Assembly (NCBI GenBank): GCA_030835025.1
Contig: JAUQWS010000018.1
Location: 1 to 52,614, forward strand
Direction of reading: 5' to 3'
From: Ignavibacteria bacterium
Lineage (GTDB): Bacteria > Bacteroidota > Ignavibacteria > Tepidaquicellales > OLB5
Length of the DNA: 52,614 bases
Positions 1 to 8,949 of this stretch are shown piece by piece (the stretch's first letter is position 1; each line of letters begins with the position of its first letter). The notes beneath the pieces are model-generated. The model saw nothing but the letters and a program-made list of their open reading frames with translations. It did not search any database and had not been told where the DNA came from. The translations under genes were made by a program, and so were the position numbers.

Positions 1-1995
1 GCCGGTACTTTCATCAAAACAACAAACGGCGGCGCAAACTGGTATATCAGGCATGATATTGCCGGTACAATGACTTCTGACCAGATCTTTTTCTACAATG
101 GCTGGTTCTTTGATGTAAATACAGGCTTCGGTTGCGGCGAACTTGGAAAACTTGTAAGAACAACAAATGGCGGCACAACCTGGGACTCGGTTTCAACCGG
201 TGTCACTGTGACACTCTACGGAATTCACTTCGTTAATAACACTACCGGGTTTATCGGAGGTGCTTCCGGAACAGTTCTTAAAACCACTAATGCAGGTTTG
301 AATTGGCTACCGCTTACAACAGGCATCACGACAACAATTAACAATATATTTGCGAGGGATGTAAACAATATTTACGCACCAACCACTTCAGGGAACTTAA
401 GGGTATCGACTGATGGCGGAGTAAGCTGGGCAACTCAACTGACCGGAACATCCGTTACGGTTTATGATGTCTATTTCAGAGACGCAAATACAGGAGTAGT
501 TTGCGGGTCTTCGACAGCACTCAGGTACACAACAAACGGCGGATTGAACTGGACAGCCACTAATACCGGATTACCCTCAAGCACGCTTTACAACCTGAAT
601 TATTTTCCAGGCCTGACTGATGCAGACTATTGGTATGCTTCTGGTAACAGTTTCTACGCTTTCAGAAGCATCAATAACGGATTAACATGGGACTCTGTAG
701 ATGTTACAGGATCACAGGTCTTTACTTCGACTTACTACAATTTGGATAGAAACGGTTCAACGATGGTTACTGGCGGGGCTTTAGGATTGATCAATACTTC
801 CACTAATGCAGGAGCCAACTGGACAGCACACAATACACTGCCATACGGCAGCACTCTAAATGATATTTGGTGTGATAGAATGAATGGCAGAGTAATTGCA
901 GTCGGTTCTGTTTCTCCAACTCCGATCATGTATTCTTCTAACGGCGGGGCCACCTGGTCAACTGACCCGGGGATACCTATAACTACAACATTGTACGGCA
1001 TAAAAATGATAAACTCATTGACCGGTTATGTTTCGGGTTCATCAAACAGAGTATTTAAAACAACCAATGGCGGTGCAACTTGGGACTCGGTTTCAACTGC
1101 CATTGGATCTTCAACCACATTATACTGCCCGGATTTCATCAATGAAAATACCGGGTGGGTTTCGGGCTCATCTGGAAGGGTTTTCAAGACGACAAATGCA
1201 GGTGCAAACTGGACCTTGCAAACTACAGGCATTACAAATACTCTGTACAGGATTGATATGTTGGACGCAAACACGGGGTGGTTTATTGGTTCATCAGGTA
1301 CTGTCAGAAAAACAACTGACGGAGGTACAACATGGACGGCGCAAACTTCAAATTATGGTTCAACCATTAACTGGATTCAGATGATTAACGCAAACACAGG
1401 TTATCTTTCAGGGCTTTCCGGGAACATGAGGAAAACTACCAACGGAGGCACGAACTGGGATACGCTTGTTACTCCGGTAACAAACAGCCTTTACAGCCTG
1501 AGCTTTGTAGATGCAAACACTGGATTTGTCAGCGGTTCTGCTGGACTTTCATTAAGAACTACAACAGGCGGAGCTTCATGGGAAATTTTCAATACAGCTG
1601 GTGCTACGATGAACGGAATCTATGCAAGACACAGAGATTCTGCATGGGTTTGCGGTTCGAGCGCAGGTATCCTTAAATTTGTCCAGGGTCTTGTTGGAGT
1701 AGTTACATGGAACAACGAAGTACCGCTCACATATTCACTTTCTCAAAATTATCCAAATCCGTTCAATCCAACTACTACCATAAAATTTGCTATCCCAAAG
1801 ACTTCCAAAGTGAGCCTTAAGATATATGATATTTCTGGAAGAGAAGTTGAAGCACTTTTTAACAATACCATACTTAATGCGGGAACGGTTACTTATAGTT
1901 TCGATGGTACTAACTTGGCATCAGGAGTATACTTTTACACATTGATTTCAGATGGAAATATTATTTCCTCCAAAAAAATGATGTTAGTAAAGTAG
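1..1995 (+). CDS. YCF48/BNR-type beta-propeller protein with T9SS sorting domain (5' partial)
   Basis: The reading frame is open from base 1, so the gene starts before the window; 664 residues are visible. About 13 repeats of roughly 45 residues each carry a 'TTNGGxxW' turn followed by an 'aNTGfvxGssG' strand, the signature of YCF48/BNR-like propellers that are common as extracellular modules. The last 85 residues are a type IX secretion system C-terminal domain: 'SQNYPNPFNPTTTI', then 'KIYDISGREV', 'ASGVYFYTL' and a basic end 'KKMMLVK'. The protein is therefore inferred to be exported by T9SS and attached to or released from the surface. Ligand and function are unknown. The name YCF48 reflects fold similarity to the photosystem II assembly factor and does not imply photosynthesis. 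A terminator hairpin follows at about 2074. Confidence 0.9.
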   Translation, partial: AGTFIKTTNGGANWYIRHDIAGTMTSDQIFFYNGWFFDVNTGFGCGELGKLVRTTNGGTTWDSVSTGVTVTLYGIHFVNNTTGFIGGASGTVLKTTNAGLNWLPLTTGITTTINNIFARDVNNIYAPTTSGNLRVSTDGGVSWATQLTGTSVTVYDVYFRDANTGVVCGSSTALRYTTNGGLNWTATNTGLPSSTLYNLNYFPGLTDADYWYASGNSFYAFRSINNGLTWDSVDVTGSQVFTSTYYNLDRNGSTMVTGGALGLINTSTNAGANWTAHNTLPYGSTLNDIWCDRMNGRVIAVGSVSPTPIMYSSNGGATWSTDPGIPITTTLYGIKMINSLTGYVSGSSNRVFKTTNGGATWDSVSTAIGSSTTLYCPDFINENTGWVSGSSGRVFKTTNAGANWTLQTTGITNTLYRIDMLDANTGWFIGSSGTVRKTTDGGTTWTAQTSNYGSTINWIQMINANTGYLSGLSGNMRKTTNGGTNWDTLVTPVTNSLYSLSFVDANTGFVSGSAGLSLRTTTGGASWEIFNTAGATMNGIYARHRDSAWVCGSSAGILKFVQGLVGVVTWNNEVPLTYSLSQNYPNPFNPTTTIKFAIPKTSKVSLKIYDISGREVEALFNNTILNAGTVTYSFDGTNLASGVYFYTLISDGNIISSKKMMLVK

Positions 1996-2073
1996 AAATA
2001 CCCTCACTCATAAGTTCTCTGTTGGAGCTAAATTGAGTGAATTTGATGGACCCAATCGATCAAAAGGGGAATG

Positions 2074-2114
2074 GCAAACGGAGTATAGATAGAGTACTCC
2101 GTTTTGCTTTTTAT
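2074..2114 (+). terminator. Intrinsic terminator after YCF48 gene
   Basis: AAACGGAGTA (2076-2085) pairs perfectly with TACTCCGTTT (2095-2104) around a 9-base loop, and GC/GC flanks can extend the stem past one bulged T. The right arm runs into TGCTTTTTATT. It separates the YCF48 gene from the ribosomal cluster. Confidence 0.8.
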
Positions 2115-2243
2115 TGATTTTTGCAGAAAAACAACATTTCCTGTAATTACGGTTCGGTTTCAAGCTAACTCTATTAGCTGTTTACCAATTCTATCTAACG
2201 TAATATAATGTCTTAGCTTTGGGGTTCACCACTATTACCTGCG

Positions 2244-2274
2244 TTGACTTTGATTTGGAAAACCGCTATATTTG
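2244..2274 (+). promoter_or_regulatory. Promoter of the rplB ribosomal cluster
   Basis: A -35 box TTGACT (2244-2249), 17-base spacer and -10 box TATATT (2267-2272), which extends to TATATTTG and so also matches the Bacteroidetes TAnnTTTG element. The predicted transcription start is near 2279, about 80 bases before rplB. The same layout recurs upstream of several other units in this window. Confidence 0.75.
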
Positions 2275-2361
2275 TCTTCTGTACCAATAAAAATCAACCG
2301 TTTTTTGCAAATTTCAGTAATTTTTAAAAATAGACCACAATCTGATTAGGATTATATTGCG

Positions 2362-3186
2362 ATGGCATTAAAAAAGTTAAAACCGATAACACCTTCAACA
2401 CGATTCTACACAATTTCTTCATTTGAAGATGTTACTAAGACTACTCCTGAAAAGTCACTCCTCAAGCCCTTGAAGAAATCCGGCGGCAGGAACAATACCG
2501 GCAGGATCACTTCGCGCAGAAGAGGCGGGGGACACAAAAGGATGTACAGGATTGTTGATTTCAAAAGAGATAAGATCGGAATTGAAGGGAAGATTGAAGC
2601 AATTGAATACGATCCGAACCGCTCTGCAAGGATTGCGCTCGTGAAGTATTCTGACGGCGAGATTACTTACATTATTGCGCCGGATAATCTGAAAGTCGGC
2701 AGTACTATCTTATCAGGTATTGACGCAGATATTCAGGTTGGAAACACGCTCCCCCTTGCAAATATCCCACTAGGTACATTTATACATAATCTAGAGTTAA
2801 AGCCCGGAAAGGGCGGACAGCTTGCAAGAAGTGCAGGCAGTTCATGTATTGTGGTTGCAAAAGATGAAAAATACACGCAGATAAAGCTTCCATCAGGCGA
2901 AGTAAGGATGATCCTGAATGCCTGCAAAGCAACAATAGGAGTTGTCAGCAATCTTGAGCACGAAAATATCAGTCTCGGCAAAGCCGGCCGCTCAAGGTGG
3001 CTGGGAAGAAGACCCAAAGTGAGAGGTGTTGCAATGAACCCTGTAGATCATCCGATGGGCGGCGGTGAAGGTAAAACTTCAGGCGGCGGTCACCCGGTAA
3101 GTCCATGGGGATTGCCATCAAAGGGATACAAAACAAGAAAGAAAAAGAATCTGTCTAATAAATTCATAGTTAAGAGAAGAAAGTAA
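2362..3186 (+). CDS. rplB: 50S ribosomal protein L2
   Basis: L2 binds 23S rRNA near the peptidyl-transferase centre and helps subunit joining. The 274-residue length is normal. The C-terminal part has the family signature 'AMNPVDHP' followed by the GGGEG loop and '[13 protein letters not shown]'; the residue after DHP is Met where E. coli has His. It is the first gene of the cluster here, with its own promoter 88 bases upstream and a weak AGGAT ribosome site. The genes that normally precede it (rpsJ, rplC, rplD, rplW) are absent from the preceding 2.3 kb. rpsS follows after 10 bases. Confidence 0.98.
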   Translation: MALKKLKPITPSTRFYTISSFEDVTKTTPEKSLLKPLKKSGGRNNTGRITSRRRGGGHKRMYRIVDFKRDKIGIEGKIEAIEYDPNRSARIALVKYSDGEITYIIAPDNLKVGSTILSGIDADIQVGNTLPLANIPLGTFIHNLELKPGKGGQLARSAGSSCIVVAKDEKYTQIKLPSGEVRMILNACKATIGVVSNLEHENISLGKAGRSRWLGRRPKVRGVAMNPVDHPMGGGEGKTSGGGHPVSPWGLPSKGYKTRKKKNLSNKFIVKRRK

Positions 3187-3196
3187 AAATTTATAA

Positions 3197-3472
3197 ATGC
3201 CAAGATCACTTAAAAAAGGACCGTTTATTGATCCTAAACTTCTGAAAAAAGTTGAAGAGCTTAATAAAGTTAACCAGAAAAAAGTCTTAAAGACATGGTC
3301 GAGGTCAACAACAATTACTCCCGATTTTGTTGGGCACACCTTTGCCGTACACAACGGAAACAAGTTTGTCCCTGTATTTGTATCCGAAAATATGGTAGGA
3401 CATAAGCTTGGCGAATTTTCTCCGACCAGGATTTTCAGAGCGCATTCAGGAAACAGAAAAGACGAAAAATAA
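3197..3472 (+). CDS. rpsS: 30S ribosomal protein S19
   Basis: S19 forms a complex with S13 in the small-subunit head near the A site. The 91-residue length is standard. The start '[12 protein letters not shown]', the '[16 protein letters not shown]' core and '[11 protein letters not shown]' are typical S19. The gene lies 10 bases after rplB and 17 bases before rplV, with no clear Shine-Dalgarno sequence, so translation is probably coupled to rplB. Confidence 0.98.
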   Translation: MPRSLKKGPFIDPKLLKKVEELNKVNQKKVLKTWSRSTTITPDFVGHTFAVHNGNKFVPVFVSENMVGHKLGEFSPTRIFRAHSGNRKDEK

Positions 3473-3489
3473 GGAATACATAGTTTACA

Positions 3490-3840
3490 ATGGAAGCTAA
3501 AGCAATTAAAAGATATATTCAAAGTTCGCCCACAAAAATGAGGCTCGTTGTCGATCTTATCAGGGGCAAATCTGTAAATGAAGCACTGAACATTCTCCAT
3601 TTCTCACCCAAGCATGCTTCAAAAGTGGTGGAAATGACCTTAAGGTCTGCAGTCTCTAACCTTTCAAATAAAGTTGAATCAGGAAGGGTCGAAGAAAAAG
3701 ATCTGATCGTCAAGACTGTTTTTGTTGACGGAGGACCCGTGCTTAAAAGAATGCTGCCGGCGCCTCAGGGAAGAGCTTACAGAGTAAGGAAACGTTCAAA
3801 TCATCTTACTATTGTTGTTGCACAGAAGGAACAGGCGTAA
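3490..3840 (+). CDS. rplV: 50S ribosomal protein L22
   Basis: L22 lines the peptide exit tunnel with its long beta hairpin. The protein has 116 residues, close to the usual 110. 'AIKRYIQSSPTKMRLVVDLIRGKSV' type sequence opens the globular domain, and the tunnel hairpin is seen as 'DGGPVLKRMLPAPQGRAYRVRKR'-like sequence (split here as consecutive segments) near residues 85-105. It follows rpsS by 17 bases, with AAGGAA upstream as a distant ribosome site. Confidence 0.97.
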   Translation: MEAKAIKRYIQSSPTKMRLVVDLIRGKSVNEALNILHFSPKHASKVVEMTLRSAVSNLSNKVESGRVEEKDLIVKTVFVDGGPVLKRMLPAPQGRAYRVRKRSNHLTIVVAQKEQA

Positions 3841-3898
3841 CTCTGCTAAATTCATTATTTAAGAAAAAAATTATCTTATTCAATAAAAGGAACTTGTA

Positions 3899-4531
3899 TT
3901 GGGACAAAAAACACATCCGGTAGGCTTTAGAGTTGGAGTTATCAACAACTGGGATTCCAGTTGGTATGATGATAAGAGTTTTGCCGCAAAGCTTATGGAG
4001 GATAATATGATACGCGGCTATATCAGGAAGCGATTTGATAATGCCGGTATTTCAAAGATAGAAGTAGAAAGAACTCCGAAGAAGATCACGCTTACTATTC
4101 ATACATCAAGGCCGGGTTATGTAATTGGAAAAAGCGGCAAGGAGATCACTCATCTTGAGGGTGAGTTAAAAAAAGTTACAAGCAAAGATATCAAAGTCCT
4201 GGTTACAGAAATCAAAAAGCCGGAGCTTGATGCGCATCTTGTTGCAGAAAATATTGCCAACCAGATCTCAAACAGAGTTTCATACAGAAGAGCTATCAAA
4301 ACTGCAATAGCTTCTGCTATGAGAATGGGTGCCGACGGAATAAAAGTTTATGTTGGCGGCAGGCTTAATGGCGCGGAAATTGCAAGAAGCGAGCAATTTA
4401 AAGAGGGAAGGATCCCTCTTCAGACCATTCGCGCGAACATTGATTTTGCAAGTCTTGCAGCCAGCACAATATACGGCAAGATCGGTGTAAAAGTTTGGAT
4501 ATGTATCGGTGATAAGCTCATCAGAAAGTAG
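3899..4531 (+). CDS. rpsC: 30S ribosomal protein S3
   Basis: S3 sits at the mRNA entry of the 30S subunit. The 210-residue protein begins '[12 protein letters not shown]', contains the KH-domain GxxG loop ('VIGKSGKEI') near residue 80 and ends with the S3 C-terminal domain ('[18 protein letters not shown]'). It is shorter than E. coli S3 (233) because the C-terminal tail is short. The start is TTG at 3899, supported by AAAAGGAA 8 bases upstream and by the conserved N-terminus; no nearby ATG gives this N-terminus. Confidence 0.97.
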   Translation: MGQKTHPVGFRVGVINNWDSSWYDDKSFAAKLMEDNMIRGYIRKRFDNAGISKIEVERTPKKITLTIHTSRPGYVIGKSGKEITHLEGELKKVTSKDIKVLVTEIKKPELDAHLVAENIANQISNRVSYRRAIKTAIASAMRMGADGIKVYVGGRLNGAEIARSEQFKEGRIPLQTIRANIDFASLAASTIYGKIGVKVWICIGDKLIRK

Positions 4532-4576
4532 TTTAAAGTAAATTTTAGAATTTTTCTTGTTTAGGAGAGTGTTTGT

Positions 4577-4999
4577 ATGGCTTTAATGCCAAAAAGAGTT
4601 AAGTTCAGAAAAGCCCATAGGGGCAGAAGGGCCGGAAAGGCAACAAGGGGATTCACTGTTTCCTTCGGTAACTTTGGGTTGAAAGCAATGGAGCCTGCCT
4701 GGATCACACAAAGGCAGATCGAAGCTGCCAGGGTTGCGATCACAAGAGAAATGAAAAGAGATGGCAAAGTCTGGATCAGGATATTTCCTGATAAGCCTTT
4801 TACAAAAAAGCCGCTCGAAACCCGTATGGGTAAAGGTAAAGGAGCTCCGGAATACTGGGTTGCAGTTGTGAAACCGGGAACCATTATGTTTGAAGTGGGC
4901 GGAGTCACAAAATCAGTTGCTGAAGAAGCCATTAGGCTTGCAGCTCATAAGCTGCCAATAAAGACAAAGTTTGTTGTAAGACACGATTACTCAGAATAA
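4577..4999 (+). CDS. rplP: 50S ribosomal protein L16
   Basis: L16 binds 23S and 5S rRNA near the A-site tRNA elbow. 140 residues, normal. Motifs: '[11 protein letters not shown]'-like start (here [16 protein letters not shown]), '[16 protein letters not shown]', '[19 protein letters not shown]'. A good ribosome site AGGAGAG lies upstream at about 4563. Standard position between rpsC and rpmC. Confidence 0.98.
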   Translation: MALMPKRVKFRKAHRGRRAGKATRGFTVSFGNFGLKAMEPAWITQRQIEAARVAITREMKRDGKVWIRIFPDKPFTKKPLETRMGKGKGAPEYWVAVVKPGTIMFEVGGVTKSVAEEAIRLAAHKLPIKTKFVVRHDYSE

Positions 5000-5027
5000 T
5001 CACAGGTGAAACCACAGTCATAGCAAA

Positions 5028-5234
5028 ATGAAATATTACGAAATAAAAACACTATCAACTGAAGATTTGAAAAACAGACTCAAAGAAGAGAATGAAGGTT
5101 TGGAGAATCTCAGGTTTCAGAAGTCCATAGGACAGCTGGAAAACTTTAAGGGCATACAGAATACCAAAAAGCTGATCGCAAGGATCAGTACGATCCTTAA
5201 AGAAAGAGAATTATCAGATAAAAAGGATAAATAA
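5028..5234 (+). CDS. rpmC: 50S ribosomal protein L29
   Basis: L29 borders the exit tunnel and helps dock trigger factor and SRP. The 68-residue, two-helix protein shows 'LSTEDLKNRLKEENEGLENLRFQ' type helix 1 and 'ENFKGIQNTKKLIARISTIL' type helix 2. It lies 28 bases after rplP and 7 bases before rpsQ. Confidence 0.95.
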   Translation: MKYYEIKTLSTEDLKNRLKEENEGLENLRFQKSIGQLENFKGIQNTKKLIARISTILKERELSDKKDK

Positions 5235-5241
5235 TTAACTA

Positions 5242-5589
5242 ATGAGCGAAAATTTAGAACAAGTTAATAATACACCGGATACTGCCGCTGAAGAAATTAA
5301 AACCGGAACTGCAGCAGAAGTGAACGGAACCGCTTCTAAAAGAGGCCGGAGGAAGACCCGTATTGGCAAGGTTGTGAGCAATAAGATGGATAAAAGTATA
5401 ATTGTTGCCATTGAAAGAAGGATAATTCATCCAATATACAAAAAGTATTTCAAGAAGACTACAAAATTCATGGCGCATGACCAGAATAACGTTGCGAACA
5501 TAGGCGATATTGTTAAGATCATGGAAACGAGACCACTGAGTGCCAGAAAAAGGTGGAGACTTGTTGAGATTATTGAAAAAGTAAAATAA
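5242..5589 (+). CDS. rpsQ: 30S ribosomal protein S17 with N-terminal extension
   Basis: S17 is a primary 16S rRNA binder with an OB fold. The core runs from about residue 33 ('[19 protein letters not shown]') to '[13 protein letters not shown]' at the end. The first 30 or so residues are an acidic, Thr/Glu/Asn-rich extension, making the protein 115 residues instead of about 84. An internal ATG that would remove the tail without losing the core is not present; the tail start overlaps normal operon spacing (7 bases after rpmC), so the extension appears real. Confidence 0.95.
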   Translation: MSENLEQVNNTPDTAAEEIKTGTAAEVNGTASKRGRRKTRIGKVVSNKMDKSIIVAIERRIIHPIYKKYFKKTTKFMAHDQNNVANIGDIVKIMETRPLSARKRWRLVEIIEKVK

Positions 5590-5610
5590 TATTATATCTA
5601 GGATTATAAA

Positions 5611-5979
5611 ATGGTTCAGGAAGAAACAAATTTAGTGGTTGCGGATAATTCAGGTGCGAAGAAGGTCAGATGCATCAGGGTTCTTGGAGGTTCCGACAGA
5701 AGATATGCCGGCGTAGGTGACCTGGTTGTTGTTTCGGTCAAATCAGCGATACCCGGAGGTAATGTTAAAAAAGGTGATGTTTCAAGAGCAGTGATTGTAA
5801 GAACAAAGAAAGAAACACGCAGAAAAGACGGCTCGTACATTAGATTTGATGAAAACGCAGCAGTACTTATAAATGCAGAAAATGAACCGAGAGGAACAAG
5901 AATTTTTGGTCCGGTTGCAAGAGAATTGAGAGAAAAGCAGTTCATGAAGATCATTTCATTAGCACCGGAGGTATTATAA
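5611..5979 (+). CDS. rplN: 50S ribosomal protein L14
   Basis: L14 contributes to the inter-subunit bridge B8. The 122-residue length is exact for the family. '[19 protein letters not shown]' start, '[19 protein letters not shown]' and '[13 protein letters not shown]' are hallmark segments. It follows rpsQ by 21 bases and precedes rplX by 4 bases. Confidence 0.98.
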   Translation: MVQEETNLVVADNSGAKKVRCIRVLGGSDRRYAGVGDLVVVSVKSAIPGGNVKKGDVSRAVIVRTKKETRRKDGSYIRFDENAAVLINAENEPRGTRIFGPVARELREKQFMKIISLAPEVL

Positions 5980-5983
5980 TCAT

Positions 5984-6313
5984 ATGAGTAAACTAAAGAA
6001 AAACGACAAAGTAAAAGTAATTTCCGGTAATAATAAAGGTAAAGAAGGAAAAATCCTCAAGATTTACCGGGATAAGGATCGTGTTATTGTAGAAGGCGTT
6101 AATATTATAAAACGTCATACAAGACCAAATCAGAAGAATCCGCAGGGCGGGATATCACAAAAGGAAGCACCAGTCCACATTTCCAATGTGATGCTTATTG
6201 ACCCTAAAGCCGGTGAACCGAGCAGGCTGGGAATGCAGATAATTGAAGATGAAAGCGGCAAAAAGAAAAGAATGCGCTACGGCAAAAAGAGCGGTGAAAT
6301 CATTATTAGTTAA
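5984..6313 (+). CDS. rplX: 50S ribosomal protein L24
   Basis: L24 starts 50S assembly. 109 residues with an N-terminal KOW motif ('[18 protein letters not shown]', residues about 8-25), '[13 protein letters not shown]' and '[10 protein letters not shown]'. It begins 4 bases after the rplN stop, with the GGAGG of the rplN 3' end (5968-5972) as ribosome site. Confidence 0.97.
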   Translation: MSKLKKNDKVKVISGNNKGKEGKILKIYRDKDRVIVEGVNIIKRHTRPNQKNPQGGISQKEAPVHISNVMLIDPKAGEPSRLGMQIIEDESGKKKRMRYGKKSGEIIIS

Positions 6314-6336
6314 AAAGATTAAAATTATTTATTTAG

Positions 6337-7011
6337 ATGGCTGACGAGAAAAAAGAAAAAAAAGCACCGAAACAGGGTAATAAAGAGGAAGCAAAAACCA
6401 AAAAGGCTCCTAAAAAATCCAAGGAAGCTGAAGTTCATGTAGAAGAAAAACTTCCTTCAAGGTTGTTTAATTTCTATAAAAAAGAAGTGATCCAGGAGCT
6501 TTCAAAGAAATTCGGATATAAGAATGTATTCCAGGTCCCTAAACTTGAAAAGATTTCGATAAATGTCGGTGTCGGACTAGCAACCCAGGACCCGAAACTT
6601 GTTGATGTAGTTGTTAAGGATCTTGAAGTTATAGCCGGTCAGAAACCCGTTATTACAATTGCCAAGAAATCAGTTTCGAATTTCAAACTGAGAGAAGGCA
6701 TGAAAATTGGCTGCAAAGTCACTTTGAGAAGAGAAAGAATGTATGAGTTCCTTGACAGGCTTATTAATGTAGCAATCCCAAGGATAAGAGATTTTAGGGG
6801 TGTACCGGATAAGTCATTTGATGGAAACGGAAACTACACACTCGGAGTGAAGGAACATGTGATATTCCCGGAAGTTAATATAGATAATGTTGCAAAACAT
6901 TTTGGCATGGATATTACATTTGTTACAAGTGCATCCTCGGATGATGAGGCAAGAGAGCTGCTAAGAGCTTTTGGAATGCCGTTTGTAAAAAGAGAAGCAT
7001 CAGTAAATTAA
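6337..7011 (+). CDS. rplE: 50S ribosomal protein L5 with Lys-rich N-terminal extension
   Basis: L5 binds 5S rRNA and P-site tRNA. The conserved domain starts near residue 40 ('[16 protein letters not shown]') and includes '[16 protein letters not shown]', '[12 protein letters not shown]' and '[20 protein letters not shown]'. The first 40 residues are Lys, Ala and Glu rich and have no counterpart in usual 179-residue L5 proteins; total length is 224. The extension follows an ATG 23 bases after rplX and no other start is needed. Confidence 0.96.
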   Translation: MADEKKEKKAPKQGNKEEAKTKKAPKKSKEAEVHVEEKLPSRLFNFYKKEVIQELSKKFGYKNVFQVPKLEKISINVGVGLATQDPKLVDVVVKDLEVIAGQKPVITIAKKSVSNFKLREGMKIGCKVTLRRERMYEFLDRLINVAIPRIRDFRGVPDKSFDGNGNYTLGVKEHVIFPEVNIDNVAKHFGMDITFVTSASSDDEARELLRAFGMPFVKREASVN

Positions 7012-7043
7012 ACTAAGATCAAATTAATTCATAGGAGTTAGTA

Positions 7044-7313
7044 TTGGCAAAGACATCTCAGATAGCCAGAGAGAATAAAAGAAAGAAGTTAGTCAGCAAA
7101 TTTGCTGAAAAGAGAAAACAGCTGAAAGACAGCGGTGATTATGATGCACTTACCGAACTTCCGCGTAACAGTAATCCCATCAGACTTCATAACAGGTGTG
7201 CTTTGACCGGAAGGGCAAGAGGGTTTTACAGGAAATTCGGAATCTCGAGGCTTACGTTCCGCAAAATGGCACTTGAAGGAAAGATCCCGGGCGTAAGAAA
7301 AGCCAGCTGGTAA
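7044..7313 (+). CDS. rpsN: 30S ribosomal protein S14 (zinc-independent form)
   Basis: S14 assembles into the 30S head. The 89-residue long form lacks the CxxC zinc ribbon and has '[23 protein letters not shown]' type sequence with a single Cys, then ends '[11 protein letters not shown]'. The start is TTG at 7044, preceded by a strong AGGAG at 7034-7038. Zinc independence contrasts with the zinc-type S4 and L36 further along. Confidence 0.97.
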   Translation: MAKTSQIARENKRKKLVSKFAEKRKQLKDSGDYDALTELPRNSNPIRLHNRCALTGRARGFYRKFGISRLTFRKMALEGKIPGVRKASW

Positions 7314-7343
7314 GATTTTTTAATTATAAAGAAAACACATACA

Positions 7344-7739
7344 ATGAACACTGATCCAATATCAGATTATTTAACGAGAATCCGGAATGCTCAAAAAGCA
7401 AAGAAGAAGGTTGTAGAGATTCCTTCATCTAATCTTAAATTAAGAATAACCGAAATACTTAACAGGAACGGATTTATTGGAGATTTTAATGTCGTTGATA
7501 CTGCTAACAAGCAGGGCAGCATAGTTATTAATCTAAAATACAGTAACGGTTCGGGAGTGATTATCGGACTTGAAAGAGTCAGCAGGCCGGGTATCCGCAA
7601 ATATGTTCCAAACAGCAAGGTACCAAAAGTTCTCAATGGCCTGGGTATTGCAATTGTTTCAACATCCAAAGGACTTATGTCTGATAAAGAAGCAAGGAAA
7701 CTTGGTGTTGGCGGAGAAGTGCTCTGCAACGTTTGGTAA
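7344..7739 (+). CDS. rpsH: 30S ribosomal protein S8
   Basis: S8 binds central-domain 16S rRNA and in many bacteria represses the spc operon. 131 residues. Start '[20 protein letters not shown]', '[25 protein letters not shown]' core (segments in order) and C-terminal '[11 protein letters not shown]' are standard. No mimic of the S8 binding site was identified in the window by eye. Confidence 0.98.
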   Translation: MNTDPISDYLTRIRNAQKAKKKVVEIPSSNLKLRITEILNRNGFIGDFNVVDTANKQGSIVINLKYSNGSGVIIGLERVSRPGIRKYVPNSKVPKVLNGLGIAIVSTSKGLMSDKEARKLGVGGEVLCNVW

Positions 7740-7774
7740 TAATCAAAGTATTAGGATAAAATTTTGTTAATAAT

Positions 7775-8314
7775 ATGTCGAGAATAGGTAAAAAACCGGT
7801 TAAAGTAGCAAAGGGAGTTAAAGTTGAAAAAGACGGTAATGATATTATTGTGACAGGTCCGAAAGGATCAATGAGACTTTACGTAAATCCCGTAATTAAA
7901 TCACAGATAAAGGATGACGAGATTGAGTTCACCAGAGGTTCTGAACTTAAAAGAGAGAAATCGCTGCATGGATTGTACGCAATTCTTGTAAAGAATATGA
8001 TAAGCGGCGTTACTGAAGGATTCAGCAGGAAACTTGAACTAGTGGGGATTGGGTATCGCGCAGAAATTAAACACAATATGCTGTTTCTTAATCTGGGCTT
8101 TTCTCATCCTATCATGTTCCAGGCTCCCGAAGGAATTAAGATCGACGTACCAACTGATACTTCTATACTGATTTCGGGAATGGATAAACAACTGGTTGGA
8201 CAAGTGGCAGCAAAGATAAGATCATTCAAGAAACCTGAACCATATAAAGGTAAAGGAATTAAGTATGAAGGCGAATTTATAAGACGCAAAGCAGGAAAAG
8301 CTGCAGCTAAGTAG
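7775..8314 (+). CDS. rplF: 50S ribosomal protein L6
   Basis: L6 lies at the base of the L7/L12 stalk near the factor-binding site. 179 residues with two repeated domains; 'MSRIGKKPV' start, 'GVTEGFSRKLELVGIGYRA' and 'VAAKIRSFKKPEPYKGKGIKY' type C-terminal signature followed by 'RRKAGKAAAK'. It follows rpsH by 35 bases and precedes rplR by 60 bases. Confidence 0.98.
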   Translation: MSRIGKKPVKVAKGVKVEKDGNDIIVTGPKGSMRLYVNPVIKSQIKDDEIEFTRGSELKREKSLHGLYAILVKNMISGVTEGFSRKLELVGIGYRAEIKHNMLFLNLGFSHPIMFQAPEGIKIDVPTDTSILISGMDKQLVGQVAAKIRSFKKPEPYKGKGIKYEGEFIRRKAGKAAAK

Positions 8315-8374
8315 TTTGTGAATCATACTGTATCAAGAATCAGTTAAACGGATAAAGACAGGTAATTAAATTAT

Positions 8375-8740
8375 ATGCCAAGCAAAACAAAATTAACCCC
8401 AAGAGAAAAGATCAAGTACAGGATCAGAAAAAGGATCATTGGTACAAAAGACTGCCCCAGGCTTGTAATTTACAGGAGCTTGAGTGAAGTCTATGCTCAA
8501 TTGATAGATGATGTTAATGGAAAGACTATTTGCTCGGTTTCATCAATTAGTAAAAGTGAAAAAGGCAATGCGGCGAAAGCTTCCAAAACCGATAAAAGCA
8601 AGTTGATCGGTAAAAGGATTGCTGAGCTGGCTGCCGAAAACAAGATCAAGAAAGTTGTATTCGATAGGAACGGTTACCTTTATCACGGTAGAGTCAAAGC
8701 AATTGCAGAATCTGCAAGGGAAGCCGGACTGGAATTTTAG
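8375..8740 (+). CDS. rplR: 50S ribosomal protein L18
   Basis: L18 binds 5S rRNA in the central protuberance. 121 residues: basic N-terminus 'KIKYRIRKRIIGT', 'PRLVIYRSLSEVYAQLIDD', and 'FDRNGYLYHGRVKAIAESAREAGLEF' type C-terminus in separate blocks. It is followed by an unusual 209-base gap containing a tRNA gene before rpsE. Confidence 0.98.
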   Translation: MPSKTKLTPREKIKYRIRKRIIGTKDCPRLVIYRSLSEVYAQLIDDVNGKTICSVSSISKSEKGNAAKASKTDKSKLIGKRIAELAAENKIKKVVFDRNGYLYHGRVKAIAESAREAGLEF

Positions 8741-8762
8741 AAACTGCTAATTTGGCGGCCCT

Positions 8763-8867
8763 AACTCAGTTGATTTCTCAAGTTTTCAATCTCGGGTCGT
8801 CTAATGGCAGGACAGCGGCCTTTGGAGCCGTTAGTGGAGGTTCGAATCCTCCCCTGAGAACTCAGTT
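8763..8867. repeat. 9-bp direct repeat flanking the tRNA-Gln gene
   Basis: AACTCAGTT occurs at 8763-8771 and again at 8859-8867. The second copy covers the last base of the acceptor stem, the discriminator base and the following seven bases of the tRNA gene. It may be a footprint of the insertion that placed the tRNA in the operon, or chance in AT-rich DNA. Confidence 0.5.
8790..8860 (+). tRNA. tRNA-Gln (anticodon TTG)
   Basis: A full cloverleaf of 71 bases without encoded CCA. Acceptor TCTCGGG (8790-8796) pairs with CCTGAGA (8853-8859) with one G-T wobble and has the U1-A72 pair expected for Gln; discriminator A8860. Anticodon stem GCGGC/GCCGT holds loop CTTTGGA, so the anticodon is TTG with G37. 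T arm GGAGG-TTCGAAT-CCTCC. It lies on the same strand between rplR and rpsE, without a promoter of its own that can be seen, so it should be cut out of the ribosomal-protein transcript. Confidence 0.93.
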
Positions 8868-8886
8868 TTTTGAAAATTTAGGCATA

Positions 8887-8920
8887 TTGTGGATTTTTAA
8901 TATTTTTTTATATATATTTG
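8887..8920 (+). promoter_or_regulatory. Possible secondary promoter before rpsE
   Basis: TATATTTG at 8913-8920 matches the -10 element used elsewhere in the window, but the only -35-like sequence, TTGTGG (8887-8892), is 20 bases away (18 bases from the overlapping TATATA). The region is very AT-rich, so this could be chance. Confidence 0.25.
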
Positions 8921-8949
8921 TAATTAGATTGTTTAGGAAATTTTAGTTA

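Larger units (their letters stand above)
1996..2361. other. Intergenic region between YCF48 gene and rplB
   Basis: This 366-base gap has no credible gene. It holds a 7-bp inverted repeat (TCACTCA at 2004-2010, TGAGTGA at 2034-2040), a terminator hairpin at 2074-2114, and a promoter at 2244-2274 that begins the ribosomal cluster. Nothing recognisable lies between 2115 and 2243. The predicted leader of rplB is about 80 bases and has no obvious hairpin. Confidence 0.7.

Noticed and set aside
8854..8871. CTGAGAACTCAG followed by six T as a terminator
   Set aside because: The palindrome has only two loop bases and its left half is the tRNA acceptor stem; the hairpin would compete with tRNA folding.
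8752..8946. A 64-residue reading frame between rplR and rpsE
   Set aside because: It is the conceptual translation of the tRNA-Gln gene ('SSNGRTAAFGAVSGGSNPP' is a typical tRNA artefact).
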